The notes under the pieces are model-generated. The model was not told the DNA's origin. It was given only the letters and a program-made list of their open reading frames with translations, and ran no database searches. A stretch of 64,000 bases of DNA from Bradyrhizobium sp. 132 (GTDB lineage: Bacteria; Pseudomonadota; Alphaproteobacteria; Rhizobiales; Xanthobacteraceae): contig NZ_JADPKY010000159.1 of NCBI RefSeq assembly GCF_023074185.1, forward strand, positions 124,001 through 188,000, in the 5' to 3' direction. A program made the position numbers and the translations under genes. Shown piece after piece: positions 43,308-51,964 of the stretch (position 1 is its first letter; every line of letters begins with the position of its first letter).

Positions 43308-44055
43308 TGACCGCCTCCTCGCCGAGATAGACCGCCTTGACCTGCGGGTCGCGCGCGACCTGCTCGGGCGGGCCTTCGGTGAGCAGCGCGCCCGAGACCA
43401 GCACCGAGATGCGGTCGGCAAAGGAGAAGACAAGGTCCATGTCGTGCTCGATCAGGAGCACGGTGACGTCGCGCGGCAGGCTGCCTACGACGGCGAGAAT
43501 GTCGTGGCGCTCGCTCTCGGGCACGCCTGCGGCAGGCTCGTCCAGCAGCAGCACGCGCGGCTTGCCCGCGATCGCGACCGCGATCTCGAGCAGGCGCTGC
43601 TTGCCGTACGGCAGCGTCACGGTCTGTTCGTTCATGACGTCGAGCAGATGGAAACGCGTCAGGAGGTCGGCGATCTCGCCGTTGACGTCGCTGCGCGTGC
43701 CCATCCGCCGCCACCAGTCGCCGCCATGGCCGAGGCGCTCGGAAACCGCGAGACCGATGGTCTCGAGCGGCGTCAGGTCGGGATAGAGCTGGTTGATCTG
43801 GAAGGTGCGTGACAGGCCGCGCAACACGCGCTTGTGCACGGGAATATCGGTGATGTCCTGGCCTTCAAGCAGAATGCGGCCGGAGTTCGGCTTGAGCACG
43901 CCGGTGAGCTGGTTGATGACCGTGGTCTTGCCGGCGCCGTTCGGACCGATCAGCGCGTGGCGGGCGCCTTGTTCGATTTTTAGAGACAAGTCGCGGGTGA
44001 CGCGCAGCCCGCCGAACTGCTTTTCGAGATTTTGGGTTTCGAGCGCGATGGTCAT
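43300..44055 (-). CDS. livG: Branched-chain amino acid-type ABC transporter ATPase LivG
   Basis: A 251-residue ATPase: LEKQFGGLRVTRDLSLKIEQ, Walker A GPNGAGKTTVINQLTG, and Walker B VLLLDEPAAGVP. The LivG hallmark of an extended loop after Walker A (LSRTFQINQLYPDLT) is visible. The signature LPYGKQRLLEIAVAI has YGKQR where LivG usually has YGxQR, within family variation. It overlaps livM by four bases (ATGA) and livF by eight, so the genes are tightly coupled. Confidence 0.94.
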   Translation of the reverse strand: MTIALETQNLEKQFGGLRVTRDLSLKIEQGARHALIGPNGAGKTTVINQLTGVLKPNSGRILLEGQDITDIPVHKRVLRGLSRTFQINQLYPDLTPLETIGLAVSERLGHGGDWWRRMGTRSDVNGEIADLLTRFHLLDVMNEQTVTLPYGKQRLLEIAVAIAGKPRVLLLDEPAAGVPESERHDILAVVGSLPRDVTVLLIEHDMDLVFSFADRISVLVSGALLTEGPPEQVARDPQVKAVYLGEEAVNV

Positions 44056-45080
44056 GCGTCGCTCTCCGGCACGGCAACCACGGCCTTGCGCCCGGCAATC
44101 TGTTTGATGACCAGGTTCGGCAAATACAGCACCCAGCGATGCAGGCGCTGACGGCCGATCAGGACGATCACGACCAGCACCAGGCCGATCCAGAACTGCC
44201 AGTATTGCGGGGTGATGGTGGAGAACAATTCCTGGAGCATGCGGAACAGCACCGCGCCAACCAGCCCGCCATAAAGATAGCCGGTGCCTCCGATCACGAG
44301 CACCAGCATCAGGTCCGCCGAGCGCTCGAAGGCGAACACATCGAGCGAGGCGATCGCGGTGGTCTGGGTGAACAGCGCACCGGCGATGCCGGCATAGAAC
44401 GCCGCGAGCGTGTAGATCGCGATCAGGCGGCGGTTGACGGGGATGCCGATGGCGGCAGCGCGCAGCGGATTGTTCTTGATCGCCCGCAATGACAGGCCGA
44501 ACGGGGAATGCACGACGCGGCGGGCGAACAGGAACAACAGGAACAGAACGGCGAGCGAATAGAAAAATCCGGTCTTGCCGAACATGTCGAACGGGATTTC
44601 GCCGAATATCGGCTGCATCTCGATGCCTTGCAGCCCGTCGGTGCCGCCGGTGAGGTTGGAGAAGCGTTCGGCCAGCGCCTCAAGCAGCAGCGCGATGCCG
44701 AGCGTCACCATCAGCCGCGTCAGGTCGGCGCCACGGATCACCAGGAAACTGGTGGCAAAGCCGAGCACCATCGCGACAAGGCCGGCGACGACAAGCGCAA
44801 GCACGGGCTCGTTGACGATCCCGTCCAGCGCAAGAAGCCCCGCCGCATAGGCGCCAACGCCGAAGAAGGCGGCATGGCCGAGCGAGACGATGCCGGCGTA
44901 GCCGAGGACGAGGTCGAGCGACATCGCAAACAGCGCCAGCCGCAGGATGTCGGTCATGATCAAATAGCGCGTGGGAAATGCGAAGCCGCAGGCCAGCACG
45001 ATCAGCCAGAAGGCGGCCTCGCCATAGTGCCAGCGTGCCTGGCGCTGGGCGTGAAAGCCGACGTCGGAGGAGGCGCTCAT
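44052..45080 (-). CDS. livM: ABC transporter permease LivM
   Basis: A 342-residue inner-membrane permease with about nine hydrophobic helices. SLDLVLGYAGIVSLGHAAFFGVGAYA is the family core (LGYAG and SLGHAAFFGVGAY), FARRVVHSPFGLSLRAIKNN the coupling loop, and GYLYGGLVGAVLF the end. With LivH it forms the membrane channel. I chose ATG at 45080 (MSASSDVGFH); the frame remains open upstream only because it overlaps livH. Starts eight bases after the livH stop. Confidence 0.93.
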   Translation of the reverse strand: MSASSDVGFHAQRQARWHYGEAAFWLIVLACGFAFPTRYLIMTDILRLALFAMSLDLVLGYAGIVSLGHAAFFGVGAYAAGLLALDGIVNEPVLALVVAGLVAMVLGFATSFLVIRGADLTRLMVTLGIALLLEALAERFSNLTGGTDGLQGIEMQPIFGEIPFDMFGKTGFFYSLAVLFLLFLFARRVVHSPFGLSLRAIKNNPLRAAAIGIPVNRRLIAIYTLAAFYAGIAGALFTQTTAIASLDVFAFERSADLMLVLVIGGTGYLYGGLVGAVLFRMLQELFSTITPQYWQFWIGLVLVVIVLIGRQRLHRWVLYLPNLVIKQIAGRKAVVAVPESDA

Positions 45081-45088
45081 CGGCGAAC

Positions 45089-45958
45089 TCAACGCGCGGC
45101 CGTGCGGCCGAACAGACCGTTCGGGCGCCAGATCAGGATCACGATCATCATGGTGTAGATCACGAAAGGTCCCATCTTCGGCACATAATATTTTCCGGCC
45201 ACGTCGCCGATGCCGAGCAGGAGCGAGGCCAGAAACGGGCCGGTGATCGAGGACGAGCCGCCGACGGTGACCACGATCAGGAAGTAGATCATGAACTTCA
45301 GCGGGAAATACGGGTCGAGGCCGAGGATCTCGGCGCTCAGCGCGCCGCCGAGGCCGGCGAGGCCGCAACCGAAGGCAAATGTAAAGGCGAACACCTGCGG
45401 CACGTTGATGCCGAGGCCGCTCGCGGCGCGGGGATCATCGACCGCGGCGCGCAGGCGGCTGCCGAACCGGGTCTTGGCCAGCACCATCTGGAGACCGATG
45501 GTGAGCAGCCCGCAGATCACGATGATCATCAGGCGGTAGCGACCGATGCCGACGCCCAACACGTCGAACTGGCCCTGGAGCGCGGCCGGCAGGTTGATGA
45601 AGACCCGCGACGAGCCCTGGATGTAATCGACAGCCGCGACCGACATGAAGGTAAGACCAATGGTGAACAGCACCTGGTCGAGATGGCTGCGCGCGTAGAG
45701 GTGCCGGTACAGCGTGCGCTCGAGCACGATGCCGATCGCAGCAGCGGAGACGAAGGCAAGCGGAAGTGCGGCGAAGAACGGCCAGCCCATCCGGTTGACC
45801 AGCACCATGCAGACATAGCCGCCGGCCATGGCGAAGGCGCCGTGGGCGAGGTTGACGAAGTTCATCAGGCCGAGCGTGACCGCAAGCCCGCAAGCGAGCA
45901 CGAACAGCAGCATGCCGTAGGCAACGCCATCGAACAGGTTGGTGAGGATAGAGGTCAT
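45089..45958 (-). CDS. livH: ABC transporter permease LivH
   Basis: A 289-residue permease: ILTNLFDGVAYGMLLFVLAC at the N-terminus, LGLMNFVNLAHGAFAMAGGYV with the family HGAFxMxG motif, and AAVDDPRAASGLGINVPQVF as the cytoplasmic coupling loop. About eight hydrophobic helices. Pairs with LivM. A palindromic repeat and about 150 bases separate it from the binding-protein gene upstream, so binding protein and channel may be expressed at different levels. ATG at 45958 is chosen over one 17 codons earlier, inside the repeat. Confidence 0.93.
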   Translation of the reverse strand: MTSILTNLFDGVAYGMLLFVLACGLAVTLGLMNFVNLAHGAFAMAGGYVCMVLVNRMGWPFFAALPLAFVSAAAIGIVLERTLYRHLYARSHLDQVLFTIGLTFMSVAAVDYIQGSSRVFINLPAALQGQFDVLGVGIGRYRLMIIVICGLLTIGLQMVLAKTRFGSRLRAAVDDPRAASGLGINVPQVFAFTFAFGCGLAGLGGALSAEILGLDPYFPLKFMIYFLIVVTVGGSSSITGPFLASLLLGIGDVAGKYYVPKMGPFVIYTMMIVILIWRPNGLFGRTAAR

Positions 45959-45977
45959 CGTCTCAGCTTGGACTTGG

Positions 45978-46073
45978 GCGTCATGGCCGGGCTTGTCCCG
46001 GCCACCCACGTTCTGTCTGGTGTTTCTTTTCCCGGCTTTGCGTGGATGCCCGGGACAAGCCCGGGCATGACGC
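45978..46073. repeat. Paired palindromic intergenic repeat (family F) within the liv operon
   Basis: Inverted arms GCGTCATGGCCGGGCTTGTC...CCCACG and CGTGGATGCCCGGGACAAGC...CATGACGC, with inner palindrome CCCGGGACAAGCCCGGG. It sits between the binding-protein gene and livH and could stabilise the upstream message, as REP elements do in other transport operons. Confidence 0.75.
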
Positions 46074-46114
46074 AGACACCGGAGGCGGGCTCCGGGATGA
46101 CGCGCTTTCGCGCG

Positions 46115-47305
46115 TCACTTCTTGGTCTTACCGAGATCCTTGACAGCCTCGAAGGTCGCGAACTCGACGTTGTAGAGCTCGCCGTCGACCTTCTCGACCT
46201 TGCGGATGTAGATGTTCTGCACGATGTCGCGGGTCTCGGGGTCGATCGAGATCGGGCCGCGCGGGCTCTCCCACTTCTGGCCCTTCATGGCTTCGACCAG
46301 CTTGGTGCCGTCGGTGTCGCCGTTGGTCTTCTTCAGCGCTTCGTAGATCAGGTGAATGCCGTCATAGCCGCTCACCGCCATGAAGCCCGGCCGGTTTCCG
46401 TACGCCTTCTTGTAGGCCGCGACGAAATCCTTGTTCATCTGCGAGGGATGCGCCGCCGAATAGAGGTGCGCGGTGACCGTGCCCAGCACGGCGTCGCCCA
46501 TGTTGTTGAGGAGGTCGTCGTCGGTGACGTCGCCCGGTCCGATCACCTTGATGCCGGCCTTGTCGAGCCCACGCTCGGCATACTGCTTCATGAAGTTGCC
46601 GCCCTGGCCGGCCGGCACGAACACGAAGATCGCGTCGGGTTTTGCGTCCTTCATGCGCTGGAGGAACGGTGCGAAATCGGGATTGGCAAGCGGCGTCTTC
46701 ACCTCTTCGACCACCTCGCCGCCGCCGGCGGTGAAGTTCTGCTTGAAGAAGTTGAGCGCGTCATTGCCCGGCGCATAGTCCGAGGTCAGCGTCGCCACCT
46801 TCTTGATGCCGTTCTTCACCGCCCAGTCGGCGATGATGGTGGAGGACTGCGCCAGCGTGAAGCTGGTGCGCACGATATAGGGCGAGCGCTCGGTGATGAT
46901 GGAGGTGCCGGCCGCCATCACGACTTCCGGGATCTTGGCCTGCGTCGCGAGCGGAGCCGCAGCGAGCGCGGCCGGCGTCACGCCAAAGCCGGCGATGAAA
47001 TTGACCTTGTCGTTGACGATCAGTTCCTGCGCGGCCGTCTTGGTCTTGTCCGGCACCGCGCCGTCGTCCCTGAGGATGATCTCGATCTTCTTGCCGGCGA
47101 CGGTGTCGCCGTTCTGCTGCATGTAGAGCTTGATCGCGTTCTCGATCTGCTTGCCGGTCGAGGCCTGGCCGCCGGTCATCGGCAGGATCAGGCCGACCTT
47201 GACGCTGTCCTCGGCCTTGGCCGGAGCGACGGCAGCAAGGCCGGCGATGGCGGCCACTGCTGCGGCCCAAACAGCCTTATGAGACAATTGTTTGCGTTCG
47301 AACAT
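46115..47305 (-). CDS. Periplasmic substrate-binding protein, LivK-type
   Basis: A 396-residue exported binding protein of the Leu/Ile/Val family (Peripla_BP_6). A signal peptide covers about 31 residues (VWAAAVAAIAGLAAVAPAKA). The mature part begins DSVKVGLILPMTGGQASTGKQ, and contains FIAGFGVTPAALAAAPLA and the hinge region ADWAVKNGIKKVATL. The ligand may be a branched-chain amino acid or another amide or aromatic acid; liv systems in bradyrhizobia are very diverse. It is the first gene of the operon with livHMGF and the MetE-like gene. Confidence 0.93.
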   Translation of the reverse strand: MFERKQLSHKAVWAAAVAAIAGLAAVAPAKAEDSVKVGLILPMTGGQASTGKQIENAIKLYMQQNGDTVAGKKIEIILRDDGAVPDKTKTAAQELIVNDKVNFIAGFGVTPAALAAAPLATQAKIPEVVMAAGTSIITERSPYIVRTSFTLAQSSTIIADWAVKNGIKKVATLTSDYAPGNDALNFFKQNFTAGGGEVVEEVKTPLANPDFAPFLQRMKDAKPDAIFVFVPAGQGGNFMKQYAERGLDKAGIKVIGPGDVTDDDLLNNMGDAVLGTVTAHLYSAAHPSQMNKDFVAAYKKAYGNRPGFMAVSGYDGIHLIYEALKKTNGDTDGTKLVEAMKGQKWESPRGPISIDPETRDIVQNIYIRKVEKVDGELYNVEFATFEAVKDLGKTKK

Positions 47306-47828
47306 CAGATGTCCCTCCCCTTCATTCCTGATCTCTTGTGCGCCGGACCGAGTGCCGGTCCTTGCGCTAAGTTTAGGTCACGCACGCGTGATGTCGCGCG
47401 CCACAAGGCGTCTTTCGCGCCCTTATTGTCAATCGGACGTTTGGCGACCATTCGGCGCAAGCCGAGTGTTCCGATTGCCGACATCCGAAAGCGATGTCGG
47501 AGTTACGTCAGGGTAACCCGGGCATCGCGACTGCGGTCGTCATCATTTGTACGATTGTACAAGTAAAATGGACCTGTCAACGAAAAAACCCCCTCGCTGA
47601 TCAAGCCACTTTGCCGCGAGCCCTTGCCGGGGTCTACAAGCGCAGCCAGCCGGGTGGATGGAGGATTTCGCCTTTCATTTGCAGAATTTGAATATCTTCG
47701 TGGCTTGGATCGGCATTCTTCGGTATCTTATTACCTACCTCGAATAAGTCTCTTTTATCTTGTTGAAGGCTACTCTCACGGCGCCAGCCCTGGCGTCCAA
47801 AATGACTGACCTCGCGCGTGCCGGTACA
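47306..47828. other. Intergenic region, 523 bases, no gene seen
   Basis: It separates the divergent binding-protein and lipoprotein genes. It holds the TTGTAC dyad at 47547-47562 and an AT-rich stretch at about 47690-47765, unusual for this GC-rich window, where promoters are likely. Short frames inside it lack ribosome-binding sites. Confidence 0.6.
47547..47562. promoter_or_regulatory. TTGTAC-N4-GTACAA dyad, candidate operator
   Basis: A perfect six-base inverted repeat TTGTAC-GATT-GTACAA, 242 bases upstream of the liv binding-protein gene. The symmetry and AT-rich arms resemble GntR-type operators. No regulator gene is adjacent. Confidence 0.45.
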
Positions 47829-48143
47829 ATGCCCAAGTCTTTTCGTTCCCTCCTGATCCTCCTCGCACTCGCCGGGGGGCTATCCGGCTGCGGCACCATG
47901 AACGAAAAGCTCTCGTCCGGCATGGGCGACTACGTCCCGCAATGGGCCGGCGGCTTGCCGGCGGACGCCCCGCCGCGGGCGGGCACGCCGCAATACGATG
48001 CCTACATGAAGGAGCGCGAGCGCAAGCGGCTGATGCCGGCGGCCGATCGCGAAAAGGAAGAGCAGGAGCCGCTCCAGCCCGCAGCACCACGCGACGAGGT
48101 CAAAGCTGGCCGGAGCAGGCTTGACCCCGCGCAACAGCGTTGA
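47829..48143 (+). CDS. Small outer-membrane-type lipoprotein
   Basis: A 104-residue predicted lipoprotein: MPKSFRSLLILLALAGGLSG precedes the lipobox cysteine (LSGC) at residue 21. The mature part is hydrophilic, with WAGGLPADAPPRAGTPQYDA, a segment common to small alphaproteobacterial lipoproteins of unknown function, and a charged KERERKRLMPA helix. ATG at 47829 places the lipobox at the usual distance; earlier in-frame starts give an over-long leader. It precedes the SDR gene by 26 bases. Confidence 0.72.
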   Translation: MPKSFRSLLILLALAGGLSGCGTMNEKLSSGMGDYVPQWAGGLPADAPPRAGTPQYDAYMKERERKRLMPAADREKEEQEPLQPAAPRDEVKAGRSRLDPAQQR

Positions 48144-48169
48144 TTGTAAACGGCGGTCGGAATAGCAGC

Positions 48170-49039
48170 ATGCTGGACGGCAGTAGAGGCAAGCAGACGG
48201 AATGTCTCGTGATCGGCGGCAGCGGACTGGTCGGCGGCTACCTAGTCGACCATCTCGCCCGCCGGCATGGGCGTGTGTTTGCCGTCTCCCGTTCGTCCCG
48301 CAGCACGACGGCCAGCGTGGCGTGGATTCAGGCCGACCTGACGCAGCCGGACACTCTGAAATTTCCTGATATCACGACGCTGTACTGTACCAGCGACGCA
48401 ATTCTGCTGGCTAAGGCATTGCCCCTGATCCTCGCATCCACCGTCAATCGTGTGGTGGCTCTGAGTTCGACCAGCGTGCTCACCAAGCAGGATACCGAAG
48501 TTGCTGAGGAGCGCGAAATCATCCGAAACCTGACCGATGCAGAGCAGACGATCGCCCGGCTCTGCGAACAGCGCCAGGTCAGCTGGACGATCTTGCGACC
48601 GACCTTAATTTACGCAGAAGGACGGGACACCAACATCACGCCGTTGTCACGGCTGATTCGTCGGGCCGGCTTCATGCCCCTCGTCGGTGGCGCGAAGGGT
48701 CTTCGGCAGCCGGTGCATGCAGAGGACCTCGCGATCGGCGCGATCGCTGCAGCCGAGAGTCCGGCAGCACACAACAAATTCTATTCGCTGCCGGGAGCGG
48801 AAACGCTCCCCTACAGCGAAATGATTGGCCGGGTGTTTGACGGCATGGGTCGCCCTCGGCGGCTGGTGTCCGTCTCCCCGTGGCTGTGGCGCGTCATCTT
48901 TGCGATGGCGAAGCCGCTGTTTCCTACCGCAAACGTCGCAATGGGCTTGCGCATGATGAAGGACATGGCGTTCGATGCCACTCCAGCGATCGAGGATTTC
49001 GGCTGGAACCCACGGCTCTTCCGTCCGGTTTTCGATTAA
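48170..49039 (+). CDS. NAD(P)-binding SDR / NDUFA9-like epimerase family protein
   Basis: A 289-residue atypical extended SDR. The cofactor motif LVIGGSGLVGGYLVDHLA is near residue 13 and VVALSSTSVLTKQ provides the serine region. WTILRPTLIYAEGRDTNI and LRQPVHAEDLAIGAI follow. The Tyr-Lys pair is not evident, so catalysis is doubtful and it may bind nucleotide only. The position beside the O-antigen locus (converging with the sugar transferase, 42 bases) hints at a role with sugars or lipids. An in-frame TTG at 48140 overlaps the lipoprotein stop and is an alternative start. Confidence 0.75.
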   Translation: MLDGSRGKQTECLVIGGSGLVGGYLVDHLARRHGRVFAVSRSSRSTTASVAWIQADLTQPDTLKFPDITTLYCTSDAILLAKALPLILASTVNRVVALSSTSVLTKQDTEVAEEREIIRNLTDAEQTIARLCEQRQVSWTILRPTLIYAEGRDTNITPLSRLIRRAGFMPLVGGAKGLRQPVHAEDLAIGAIAAAESPAAHNKFYSLPGAETLPYSEMIGRVFDGMGRPRRLVSVSPWLWRVIFAMAKPLFPTANVAMGLRMMKDMAFDATPAIEDFGWNPRLFRPVFD

Positions 49040-49081
49040 GCCACACGATTGCGACGGCGCGCGTCAGCCCGAATTTGCGCC

Positions 49082-49642
49082 TCAGGTTTTGATGATCTGG
49101 TCCACGCCGACGCCCTGCCCGCGCAACGTCGCCCAGAGCAGACCGAGATCGCCAACAAAGCTCTGGGAGTTGAGGTATTGGGCATCAAGTTCGGCGAGCC
49201 GATCCGCGTTCGACATATCGACGCCGCGAACCTGGGCCAGCCCGGTAATACCGGGACTTACGTTGAGCACGCCGAGCTTGCGTCGCGCCTCGACAAGCTC
49301 GACTTGCGACGGCAGGCACGGCCGCGGGCCGACTAGACTCATGTCACCGGCCAACACGTTGAAAATCTGCGGCAGCTCATCGATTTTGAAACGCCGCATG
49401 TGATAGCCCAGCCGCGTGACCTTCCCTGCCGAGACCTGATGGGTCGGAAGATCGCCCGTATCCGGGGCCATTGTCCGGAATTTGTAACAGGTAAAGCGCT
49501 GTCCGTTCCTCCCGACGCGAACCTGCCGAAAAATCGCGCCCCCCCGGCTATCGAGCCGGATGGCACTAGCGACAATAAGGAAGATCGGCCAAAGCACGAG
49601 CAGGAGCACCGCACAGACCGAGACATCCAGCAGACGCTTCAT
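49082..49642 (-). CDS. Polyprenyl-phosphate sugar-1-phosphate transferase
   Basis: A 186-residue initiating transferase of the bacterial sugar transferase family (short, PglC/WreU type). One hydrophobic segment at residues 3-30 is followed by GGAIFRQVRVGRNGQRFTCYKFRTM, RRFKIDELPQIFNVLAGDMSLVGPRPCLP and GITGLAQV, with the catalytic Asp-Glu in KIDELPQ. It moves a sugar-1-phosphate from UDP-sugar to undecaprenyl phosphate and so starts an O-unit. It overlaps the SDR gene by four bases (ATGA), and this pair resembles WreQ-WreU of Rhizobium etli, where QuiNAc-1-phosphate is transferred. It is the last gene of the operon. Confidence 0.92.
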   Translation of the reverse strand: MKRLLDVSVCAVLLLVLWPIFLIVASAIRLDSRGGAIFRQVRVGRNGQRFTCYKFRTMAPDTGDLPTHQVSAGKVTRLGYHMRRFKIDELPQIFNVLAGDMSLVGPRPCLPSQVELVEARRKLGVLNVSPGITGLAQVRGVDMSNADRLAELDAQYLNSQSFVGDLGLLWATLRGQGVGVDQIIKT

Positions 49643-50586
49643 CTGGAGGACGCCTGCGGCAGCGACCTCGCCCCCTGCATCATCGCGCGCAGTCCATCCT
49701 TTGTCTGCACGCGGGGAGACCAACCGATGCTCTGAAGATCGGCCGAACTCGCGACGAGGTCGCGTCCGATGCGATCCCAGAGCCCGCGGCGGCCCGCGGC
49801 AAAAACCAGCGCTCGCACCGCAGCCGGCGGTATCGGAACGAGATTGCGCGTCCGCCCGGACGCCTCGCGCAACGTCCCGATCATTTCCGCAAGCGTGATC
49901 GGTTCTGGATCACAGACGATGAAAGTCCGATTGATCGTCTCCGGATTGCCGAGGCAGAACTTCACCGCCTGCACGAGATTGTCGATCGAGAGCAGCGAAC
50001 GGCGATTCTTGAACGCGCCAAACGGGAGCGGCATGGGCAGCGAGGCAATCCGCATCATCATGGCCATGTTGGCCTTGGCTCCCGGTCCATAGACGATGAC
50101 CGGCCGAAGAATGGTGAACGGTACGCCGCAGTGACGAACCTCCTCTTCCGCCGCGAGCTTGGCTCGATCATAGGCCGTGATGGGCCACGGCTCGTCCTTC
50201 TCGGTGACGACATGGTCGGCGGCAGAGCCCGCCTGCGCGCCAATCGACGACATGAAGATGAGGCGCTTGATCCCTTGCTCGGCACAGGCCTTGACCAGGT
50301 GCGCCGTCGCCACACGATTGGCCCGGGTGTACTGCCCGCTGTCAAGGTGAGTGCGATGAGCAATGGCCGCGAGGTGAATGACAATGTCGAGGCCCTCAAG
50401 AAGTGGGGCCCAATCCACCTCGCGCTCAAGATCAGACAGTTGCGCCCATTCGCTTCCAGGCGCATTCGTCAGTACCATCGGCTTGCGGGACGCCGCCCGA
50501 ACGAAGTGGCCCTCGTTTGCCAACGCATGGGTCAGGGCAGACCCTATGAAGCCGGAAGCGCCGGTCACTAATATTCGCAACGACAT
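49639..50586 (-). CDS. UDP-4-keto-6-deoxy-HexNAc reductase/epimerase, WbjF/WbpV/WreQ-like
   Basis: A 315-residue extended SDR: LRILVTGASGFIGSALTHAL at the N-terminus, IFMSSIGAQAG with the serine, ITAYDRAKLAAEEEV with the Tyr-Lys pair, and LRPVIVYGPGAKANMAMMM. WbpV, WbjF and WreQ reduce the C4 keto group made by WbpM-type dehydratases to give UDP-QuiNAc or UDP-FucNAc. Here the dehydratase at 15017-16939 could be the partner. The tight coupling with the initiating transferase suggests both act on the first O-unit sugar. ATG at 50586 opens the Rossmann domain; 24 upstream codons are left out. QuiNAc and FucNAc cannot be told apart. Confidence 0.86.
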   Translation of the reverse strand: MSLRILVTGASGFIGSALTHALANEGHFVRAASRKPMVLTNAPGSEWAQLSDLEREVDWAPLLEGLDIVIHLAAIAHRTHLDSGQYTRANRVATAHLVKACAEQGIKRLIFMSSIGAQAGSAADHVVTEKDEPWPITAYDRAKLAAEEEVRHCGVPFTILRPVIVYGPGAKANMAMMMRIASLPMPLPFGAFKNRRSLLSIDNLVQAVKFCLGNPETINRTFIVCDPEPITLAEMIGTLREASGRTRNLVPIPPAAVRALVFAAGRRGLWDRIGRDLVASSADLQSIGWSPRVQTKDGLRAMMQGARSLPQASSR

Positions 50587-50695
50587 CTGCTCACTCGCCC
50601 CGATGGCCGAAAAGACAGAAGCTTCCGCTCGGCCGGAATGTTCCACTAGGTGGTGCACGCAAACTGCCCGCGGGCGATGGATCTAGACATTCTGA

Positions 50696-51922
50696 TCACT
50701 GTAGCGGTTCCGGCACAACCGCGGATGCTACAATTTGCTGCACGGCAGCAGACGACGAAAACATAGAGCGCCCCAATTCCCGACCGCGCTCCGACATGGA
50801 CCGCCGCAATTCTTCATCATCCATAAGTTGTTCTGCTATCTCCTTCAACTCGGCCACCGAGTTGCCGGCATACGCCCTCCCCACCTGCTCGGCCTCGATC
50901 AACTTCATCAGGTCCGTACCCGGATTCACACGCGCGAGAACCGGCACCCCATATTGCACGTAGGAGACGAACTTACCCGGGATATTGTGCGTTTTATGGT
51001 CGGGATGCAGCGCGACCATGCCGACGTGGCACTGGGCGAGAAGGCCCGGAATCTCCCTTGAATCGATCTCGCCGAAGAACAGCGCATTGCTGAGATCGCG
51101 TGATGCCTTCTCGGCCTCAAGGCGCGCAAATTCGGTACCGCGCCCGACGAATAGGAACCCAATATCGGGGCGCTCGCGCAGGCTGTGAATCAAATCGATG
51201 AAAATATCCATGCCCTGCGCTACGCCCATATTGCCGATATAAACGAAGATCTTACGGCCTGCGAACGGCGTATTCTTAACGACGATGCTGCTGCCGACGT
51301 CGGGCGTCACCTCGAGCCAGTTGCGCAGCACCTCAATGCGACGTGGGGGGCGTGCCCACCTCGCGAGGTAGTCGAGATTAGACTCGGTCTGCACGCCGAT
51401 CACCTGGGCGACGCTATATTGGAACGCCGCAATGGCCTTGAAGACCAGGTAGACCGGGCCCCGCCGGACCAGGCCAAGGTCGACCGCCCATTCCGGAAAA
51501 ATGTCGCGCAGGATGAGATAGGTCCTCGCCTTGTTCTTGCCCTTCGCTTTGCGCCGCAATTTCGCAACCAATGGGCCGAAGAAGATCGGTGGGGAATACC
51601 ACACCAGAACGTCCCAATTCGCCGAGGCAAACGAGCTGCGTCGGATGTTGAGGTACATAGCGAACGGCAGCCACATTTCGGCAATGGCTCGTCGGACGAA
51701 TGACGGCGAGCGCGTCGGCGGCGCAGCCACGCGCAACACCTCGACGCCGTCGAGCTGCTCCACCACCCACGACTTATCCGACATTGGCGACGGAACAATG
51801 ACAACCGGCCGATGACCCTGCGCGGCAAACTCCCGTGAAAGATCCCGCAACTGCACCGCCGCGGACGTCCGCAGCGGCGGATAGTCCGTCGAGATCAGAG
51901 CAATCAGCAGGCCACGCTCCAT
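50696..51922 (-). CDS. Family 4 glycosyltransferase, WbuB/WbjE-like
   Basis: A 408-residue GT-B transferase of the WbuB group. ALISTDYPPLRTSAAVQLRD at the N-terminus, LVWYSPPIFFGPLVAKLR, LILRDIFPEWAVDLGL and VQTESNLDYLARW are characteristic (RDIFPEWA is the group hallmark). The C-terminal half has IFVYIGNMGVAQGMDIFID. In E. coli and Pseudomonas, WbuB/WbjE follow the fnlABC genes and are the presumed L-FucNAc transferases. Here it likewise directly follows the 2-epimerase gene (42 bases), so it probably transfers the L-hexosamine made by this operon. Confidence 0.88.
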   Translation of the reverse strand: MERGLLIALISTDYPPLRTSAAVQLRDLSREFAAQGHRPVVIVPSPMSDKSWVVEQLDGVEVLRVAAPPTRSPSFVRRAIAEMWLPFAMYLNIRRSSFASANWDVLVWYSPPIFFGPLVAKLRRKAKGKNKARTYLILRDIFPEWAVDLGLVRRGPVYLVFKAIAAFQYSVAQVIGVQTESNLDYLARWARPPRRIEVLRNWLEVTPDVGSSIVVKNTPFAGRKIFVYIGNMGVAQGMDIFIDLIHSLRERPDIGFLFVGRGTEFARLEAEKASRDLSNALFFGEIDSREIPGLLAQCHVGMVALHPDHKTHNIPGKFVSYVQYGVPVLARVNPGTDLMKLIEAEQVGRAYAGNSVAELKEIAEQLMDDEELRRSMSERGRELGRSMFSSSAAVQQIVASAVVPEPLQ

Positions 51923-51964
51923 GTCGGTGCTTCATCCAGATGCGGCGGCGGCTCGCCGCGAGGC

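Noticed and set aside
44978..47566. Long plus-strand open frame of 862 codons across the liv genes
   Set aside because: It is antisense to livM, livH and the binding-protein gene, and its translation is low-complexity and unlike any family.
47624..47809. 61-codon frame in the intergenic region before the lipoprotein
   Set aside because: No ribosome-binding site and no recognisable protein pattern; it overlaps the probable promoter region.
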